Part shown: positions 58,280-64,000 of the stretch, piece after piece
Layout: each line of letters opens with the position of its first letter
Numbering within the stretch: position 1 is the first letter of the stretch
Notes under the pieces: model-generated
The model's input: only the letters and a program-made list of their open reading frames with translations
The model's database searches: none
What the model was told of the DNA's origin: nothing
Made by a program: the position numbers and the translations under genes
Assembly (NCBI GenBank): GCA_948567375.1
Contig: OX419759.1
Span: 49,070,593 to 49,134,592, forward strand
Source: Lunularia cruciata
Taxonomy: Eukaryota; Streptophyta; Marchantiopsida; Lunulariales; Lunulariaceae
Length of the DNA stretch: 64,000 nucleotides
Direction: 5' to 3'

Positions 58280-59500
58280 TCACTTGTGAGTGTGGTTCTA
58301 CACTAAATGCAGCAGCGGTCCACATGACACGGTGTCCTTTTGGAGGACAAAGTGTAATGCCAAGAGTTAGCCATATGATTTAGATGTGAAATTCGGTTTG
58401 GTAACATCTAGAATGATGTTATGCATGATGGTCAAAATAGATCAGATAGAAGTATCACCAAAAGAGCACTTCTACTAATAGGGCAGAAACCGAAATAGAC
58501 TTGAGAACCTTAGAACCAATAGCTAGACATATGATTTAAAGGTGAGAATTGGTTTGGTAACATCTGGAAGGATGTTACACATGATGGACTAAACAGATCA
58601 GAAAGAGGTATCACCAAAAGGGGACTTCTACTAATAGAGTAGGAACCAAAATATGCCTGAAATCTTTGAAGGCAATTTTGGAGGCCTAAATGGATGAATT
58701 AGGCCTCGAAAATGTGCAGATTCTCCCCCCCAAATGGCGGAAAAATTGGCCTTCCTTCCCCCCCGCTTTGTCTCATCGAGAGCTTTCCAATGGTACCTTA
58801 CGTGATTTTGAGATTCCTACAAGAAGATTCCCTAAAAGATTCCCTCTGGTCAAAGCTTGTTTGACCAACCAGATAGGACCTAGACCAGACATGTCACCCA
58901 TCCAAGTAAGTAATCCAAGGGTGGAGCTTGCTGACATGTCACCTATATGTGTCCCTAATCCTATGGTGGAGCTTCCTCGGAGGAGATCCTCTTTGTCTAT
59001 ATAATAAAGAGAAGGTGCTCCTTTGGGGCATCGAATGTTTGAGTGTGCAATCTGTGTTTTCTCTCTTCTCTTGTCCTCGGAGTATTACACAAAGGATAGC
59101 TACCCATGATGCCATTAGGGACATAGTGTTTGCTATGGCACGAGAGAGTGGATACTTGGCTTGGAGGGAGTGTTTGTATGCATTGTAGACATCACGTGTC
59201 AGGGCGGACTTATACTTGGTCCAAGATGATCAGGTGACAATAGTGGATGTCGTGGTTATGGACCCGATGCGGGATACAGTTTCGGAGGGAGTGATTACCC
59301 ATCCCCTTGGATGGGCAGCAAGTGCAGCAGCAGGTTGCAAGGTCTCCAAGTATAGGGGCATGCAGCGAGGTCACCTCTTTGTTCCTCTAGCCTTGAAGTT
59401 ATATGGAGTGATGGACACGATATTTGATACATTTGTCAGGGAGTGCGTGAGAGCTTATCATGTTAGGCGTCATGGGTACCACTCTCACTCTCATACTTTG
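58280..59500 (+). pseudogene. LINE C-terminal knuckle and restriction-like endonuclease, split by a solo LTR
   Basis: Before the LTR: CECG..., H and C residues ending 'HMTRCPFGG' (58286-58346). After the LTR the frame goes on with 'HDAIRDIVFAMARESGY' (59105-59155), then 'VDVVVMDPM' (about 59243-59270), 'CKVSKYRG' (about 59337-59360) and 'FVPLALKLYG' (59379-59408). An Asp-containing strand followed by K-x2-K-Y fits the PD-(D/E)XK core of restriction-like LINE nucleases that nick the target. The call rests on motif order only. Confidence 0.6.
58353..59089 (+). mobile_element. Solo LTR, second family, with perfect 5-bp target duplication
   Basis: The ends are TGTAATGCCAAGAG...CTCGGAGTATTACA. 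CAAAG stands on both sides (58348-58352 and 59090-59094). It is the same element as 7104-7844 and 37578-38329. A tandem duplication of roughly 150 bp makes up its first part (58353-58510 and about 58510-58655). A TATA-like 'ctatataataaag' lies at 58998-59010. It splits the LINE between its zinc knuckle and its nuclease. Confidence 0.9.
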
Positions 59501-59681
59501 TAGCATATTTTAGACAGCATGTTGTCCATTGCTCTATAGAGGGCAGTGGCTGGTGCAATCCATAGGAGAGCAATCACATTAGGTGATGTTTCTTCGGATG
59601 CTCCAGTTGTGTGTAGACCGTACGACTTGCATAGCTTGGATATCTTAGGTACGGCAGTGCAGATTTCTCATATAGACTCTA

Positions 59682-59758
59682 TTGGGGCTTAGCCCCGTGT
59701 TACCTTTTTTGTCTCTCCCTTGTACGGCTTGATCCTTCGGATTTACTACGCGGTCGCC
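59682..59758 (+). repeat. LINE 3' tail (reference copy 7)
   Basis: Downstream of the nuclease segment: 'ATTGGGGCTTAGCCCC' (stem with TTA loop), 'TGTTACC', T/C-rich run, 'TTGTACGGCTTGAT', 'CCTTCG' and 'CTACGCGGTCGCC'. Since it follows LINE coding sequence in the same direction, it ties the dispersed short copies to this LINE. Confidence 0.75.
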
Positions 59759-59974
59759 TACTTACTACTTAGGAACAGATATCACAAGTAGCACCTGGAA
59801 ACATCCATGGAAAAATTACCTTGAAAAGTACAACACTTTTTCCCGAACAATACACTACATCAAACATATGACACTTCAAATTTCGGGTTGGTATGACACC
59901 ATGAGGGATTAAGGACGCAATTAATTCTCTTTACTATCTTAAACAAGCCAGATATTGCCATTACAATGAAATCA

Positions 59975-60070
59975 ACTCGAAAAAGCGCCACACATAGGAC
60001 ATCAAGAAGGATGGAAGACCCATCAAGCATTAGAAACCTATGAAACCTAAGATATAAAATGATGACTCCA
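59975..60070 (-). repeat. LINE-tail repeat copy 8 (diverged)
   Basis: The plus strand has 'AAAAAGCGCCACACATAGG', 'AGAAGGATGGAAGACCCATC', then 'AAGC', the reverse complement of the tail with many changes. Confidence 0.55.
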
Positions 60071-60466
60071 ACAGCATAGAAACGAGAAATCTGTCCTGTT
60101 GGACTACTGGGTTATACAAATCAAATGAGATCAACTAAATCCAACCCCACATGGGTTTTATGTATGTCAAGTAAATGCGTATTAACCGTCAACGTTTACT
60201 TTTTATTGGAGAAAGAGAGAGGATAGAGAGACATGGTAAAAAGGCGATGACGCGTACACACAACAGATAAAAACACCAGACCAGCAAATTAAAGAGCTGG
60301 TCGCTGACAAACGTTGATTGCCTTACAACAACTTGAGTACCACCTGTATAAACTCTCTCTCTCTCCTATCTCGTTCTATGTTTCATGTGACATATCTATA
60401 TCGACGGGAAACATGAAAACGACGTAGAGAAAGTGCGATATTTCGTCAATTTCTTGAGGTATTAGA

Positions 60467-60577
60467 GAAAGAGGCGACCGCGTAGGAAAAACAAAGGATG
60501 GAAAGACCCCATCAAGCCGTAGAGACAAAAAAGTAACATGGGGCTAAACCCCAATAGAGTCTATATGAGGTATTTAG
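60467..60577 (-). repeat. LINE-tail repeat copy 9
   Basis: The plus strand has 'AGGCGACCGCGTAGGAAAAA', 'GGATGGAAAGACCCCATCAA', 'GGGGCTAAACCCC', 'AATAGAGTCTATATGAG'. The match to the LINE goes on beyond the stem into 'CTCATATAGACTCTATT', so this copy carries slightly more LINE 3' UTR than the others. It faces copy 7 from about 720 bp away. Confidence 0.8.
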
Positions 60578-63500
60578 TATATGCTTTTCACTGCATTGCC
60601 TGACGACGCTCTGAAAAGTCTTTCAGATCCCTATGATTGATTGGAGCTGGTGAAAAGAAATTAACATTTCAAACTATGTTGAAGTTTGGATCAAATTTCA
60701 TTGCATGATTCTCCTCTACATAGTGAGGCAAGAATGCTAAAATTTCGTAATCCATTGAGTACTGAGTGCGGGGTGGTTCCAACTTTTTTCCGTGGGTTCC
60801 TAAATTTCTATTATGACATCTATTCGTAAGTTCCATTCAAAACATAGAAAGAATATAGAGACGTTCTACATCGACCAGTTTTTGTATCACTAGCTTTGTT
60901 GCTTCATTTAAATTCTACATTTAGCTTTATAGAAATTTGCTGTTAGCAGATTATTTAGTTAAAAGTTATACTTTCTAATGTATCTGTGGTGCATCTTTTC
61001 CTATCTACCAAATCACACTCCAAATAGAACTTGTACTCAAATGTTCAGAAACTCTCCAGTGATAAGTTATACTTCCGAAAGGTTTGCTCGTAAGACGAAT
61101 GTCTGATCTACAACGCAGATAAAGGTTGTTCAGACATCATTGCTTCTCTCCACACTTTCCTTTTCTATTCGGATTTGTTCAGACAAGATTGCTTTGCACC
61201 CCATGCTTTCTATCATATGAAAAAGACGATATCTGCTTCAGAAAGGTATGAAGAACGTCCTTCGCGGGGTGAGGCTGTTCGAGTTCTTGTGAAAGATATC
61301 CAGGAGATAGTGACTGATGTTCCAGGGCGGTTGCCAACGGATCCAGCAAGCCCCGCCGACCGAGCAGCAGCAGCATTGCCGCCGACGGCAAGGTGTATCC
61401 CGCCAGTCAGTCACCGGCAGTTACGAGTTGCGCAATAATATCGTTGCCGTGATCTGACGGGTGCCTCGACACCGGCAGCTCGCACCTCATAACGGCTACT
61501 TACCTCTTTTGGTTCGCTTGACGTTTCTGTGTCGGACATCCGTCTCTCCTCCTCCTCCGAGTGCGGTGGTTGTGTATGGAGTAGAGCATTCATGCATGTG
61601 CTACGTGAATAGAAGTCCGAAGGGACAGACTTATTAACCCGACACTAGAGAAGTTCTTTGATCTGATCAAACTGTGGTTCGAAGCAAGTAGGTCCCACCA
61701 CTTGGAATTTCTGCCCTCACTCAGCTGCGGAGTGCATACCGCGGATACCGGGTGCGGCAGGATGGGCAGTTGACGGACAGTGGTGACTTGGCTGATACTA
61801 CTTGATGTTGGTCAGAGTACAGCGCTTCAGTACCACATCACAGTCACGCAATACTTACCAGCTCACTGCAGTACCACTGAGTTGGGGACTTGTGTGACAG
61901 ATGACCAGCTTTCTCCTTCGAGGGACAGCCGGTCGGTCATGGTAGCCCTTGTAAAGGGCTCTCTCTCGTTTAGGTAGCTCATATACGCGGCGCTTAGGAT
62001 CGGGTCTAATCAACTTTTGTGTTGTTTTGGCTGCAGGTGATTGACTTTTAATTGGAAATTTCGAAGACTCCTCCTGTAGTTTCCTCATTCGGAAGTTTAC
62101 ATACAGTGATACTGCAAGTTACTCCTGAAATTCTCAAAGCACAAAAATGAAGAAGGAGTAGCTTGTTCCAAGCAGGATGTATAAATAGATAAATTTTACT
62201 CGGTCAGTTAAAGAGTGGATGATTTCACGAACATTTAATTTTAGGCTGGTCGGGTGAACGCAAAGTCCGCAATACAAAACGGGTAGTCTTCATCTTTGCA
62301 CCACTGACTCACTAAGCGTGGGGACTGGCTTGCTTGACGGGAAAGGAAAAGGAGGACTCTCTCTCTCTCTCACTGTCAGAGTAATGGACAACATAATCCA
62401 GATCCTAATCTCAGACCAAAACTCTGCACAAACGGTGAGCGCAATTAAGATTGCTAGCCAAATTCTAGGGACTGATTGATAAAAGGCGTTATGGTAGACG
62501 TCAAACGTATACATCAAACGAAGTGTATTCGATAATACGCGGGAATTGGGCAGTTTCCTGCACCGGAATTGGCACAAGTCTGTCGAATAACAAGCAGGTG
62601 TGCTGCAGAGATTCCGACTGATATTCCTACCGGGATACCGAAGGGAAGCGAAAGCTTCAAGAAATATCGAGTACGCGGTACGTCCAGAAGCTCCCGAGGA
62701 AAGAGAGAATACGGGTGCAGACGGGGACTTAGAGTGATCTGACTGGCGACCCACAGAGCCAAGTGTTGCGTTTAGAAGCGGGCCAGCAGGCGACAACAGG
62801 TATCAGTATGTTCGGTGTAATGGGCCTGTCGCACATAAACGCGGCGCATAGGAAGTGTTCGTGTAGAGTGCGGATCGGGCCTCCAACTCTGCTGGTGAAG
62901 GCTCCGGAGCCGTTGACGGACGGAGAAGGTTCCTGTACGTGGGAGCTCGAGCGATCGATACCGAACGGTCCGTGGTCGCTCACGGACGGAAACCGTTCTC
63001 ATATATTGATGGCACTCCCGTTATAACAAATAGGAAGGTGCTTCGTTGCTTTCTAGATGACGGGGACCGGGAGTTGGTACTACCGCAATACCGGCGTTGG
63101 GTGCTGCTGACATGTACACCAGCTGGAGATTTATACTTATTGTAATGGCATGCTATGCTGCTGAGGTGAAAATAAATGTAGAAAACGGATAGTTAACACC
63201 AGGGCGACAAAAAGATTCATATAAAAATGGCAGTTATTACGACTTTTCTTTGCTCGTAGATTTGGTCGAGTTTTTGTAAAGAGTATATGGTCTCTTTGCT
63301 TCTGATTGTGTCTACTCCTGCTCTCTCTCTCTTTTCTTCTGTCTGTCTTTTGTAGGACTGTGTGTCGACAAAAATAGCCGAGCCGAATCTCTATTTCCAG
63401 TTCCCACAAAGCACAGAAAGTGTGATTCGTAAGGTACAAAGGAAGAAATTCTGCTCAGAGAAATTCTGTTCTTGTGTGAGAAGGTGGGGGAGTCTGGTTC

Positions 63501-64000
63501 TTTAGCGTGGGAGGTGAGCGTGAGAGGTTTTTTGGGCATGGAATAGGAGTGTACGTATATGTCGTGGGGGTTTGCAGTTGGTAGAGAGATTTCTGTTGTG
63601 GGCTTGTACGGTTTGATTGGAACGAGAGGAAGAATACGGGCAGTGGAGTCTTCTTACAGACGAATGTGATTGTGTGTGTGCAGAGAGATTTCAGCAGGCT
63701 TGGCGAGCTTGCGGATTTTTGGTTGTGGGTTCATTCCACAGGTTTGTTTGTTTCCCGAGGTTTGGAGTTGTTGTGTCGGAGAGAAGAGTGCAGGAAGCAA
63801 GCAGCTGCTGCTTGCTTGTGGGTTCAGTCCAGGTTGGTCGGAAATCGGACCAGCTTTGCTCGGTACTCGGAGGTTTTATTTGCTTTAGCAAGCATTCTAC
63901 CTATTTTCTCGAGCTGGGACGGAAATAGTATGAGCTTGATAATGAAGTTGGATCGCTGCTAGAGAACTCTCTGCTCGTTATTTAGCTCAGCATCCAGCGT
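60578..64000. other. Intergenic DNA, no gene recognised
   Basis: The sequence becomes GC-richer from about 61200 and stays mixed to the end. Open frames exist on both strands (61175-61438, 62290-62796 minus, 63617-63928) but overlap one another and show no family motif. A direct repeat around 'ACGGACGGA' stands at about 62915-62990. The right edge may hold the 5' part of a gene that lies outside the window. Confidence 0.4.

Larger units (their letters stand above)
55715..59760 (+). mobile_element. LINE with zinc finger, RT and C-terminal nuclease, broken and split by a solo LTR
   Basis: This is a non-LTR retrotransposon on the plus strand. It has an N-terminal C2H2 finger (CPVCHRRF..QGLKTHMGRMH, 55835-55905), an RT domain (about 56780-57960), a CCHC-like knuckle (58280-58345), an endonuclease-like segment (59215-59420) and a 3' tail ending at about 59758. 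Domain order N-finger/RT/knuckle/nuclease is that of LINEs with restriction-like endonuclease (R2/CRE-type), not of the APE-type L1 elements. Without the 742 bp of solo LTR and duplication, 55715-59500 spans about 1015 codons, enough for one ORF. It has several stops and at least one frameshift. Confidence 0.7.

Noticed and set aside
62290-62796. 168-codon open frame on the minus strand
   Set aside because: It overlaps other long open frames on both strands, has no recognisable domain, and lies in GC-richer DNA where long chance frames are common.
63617-63962. Overlapping open frames at the right edge (103, 98 and 72 codons)
   Set aside because: Three frames overlap in the same place, a sign of stop-poor sequence rather than a gene; likely 5' UTR or spacer.
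1-64000. tRNA, rRNA and CRISPR-like arrays
   Set aside because: No segment with a convincing tRNA fold or B box, no rRNA stretch and no regularly spaced repeat array was found by eye.

Overview
This is a nuclear window from a land plant. Two spliced host genes are visible, a 20S proteasome alpha-4 subunit (15755-17722) and a small conserved plant protein (about 19618-20181). The rest is transposable elements and AT-rich or mixed-composition intergenic DNA. Full-length Ty1/Copia and chromodomain Ty3/Gypsy fossils, a MULE and a zinc-finger/RT/REL-type LINE together suggest a non-seed plant such as a bryophyte. That placement is inference; no marker in the window settles it.

Layout. 74-12021 is a nest. 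A minus-strand Copia element is split in its gag by a plus-strand chromovirus (Gypsy A, 3680-10058). Gypsy A holds a solo LTR of a second family (7104-7844), and two more solo LTRs sit in the Copia. 12022-15300 is AT-rich spacer. 15300-26500 is the host island with the two genes. 26500-31480 is spacer with a poly-G run, a microsatellite and a 228-bp tandem duplication. About 31490-46310 is a second, deeper nest. Old Gypsy E holds Gypsy C (32217-45207), which holds minus-strand Gypsy B, a solo LTR of the second family, a 3.9-kb unidentified insertion with a coiled-coil reading region, and a 551-bp LTR-like insertion. 46300-52870 is spacer with short repeats and two striking perfect hairpins. 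52875-55130 is a Mutator-like transposon with terminal inverted repeats. About 55700-59760 is the LINE, split by another solo LTR with a perfect 5-bp target duplication. 59760-64000 is mixed spacer where I recognise no gene.

The theme that ties the window together is the LINE 3' tail. The last ~90 bases of the LINE at 59682-59758 recur, alone or nearly alone, at about eight other places on both strands (14994, 22250, 47775, 50035, 50241, 50344, 59975, 60467). They carry two small stem-loops and a GCGGTCGCC terminus. They look either like extremely 5'-truncated LINE copies or like a SINE riding on the LINE tail. This is the best candidate here for something undescribed.

Coordinates of splice sites, LTR ends and target duplications were read from the sequence by eye. 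No alignment or database search was run. LTR elements are treated as fossils and only their parts and order are given.
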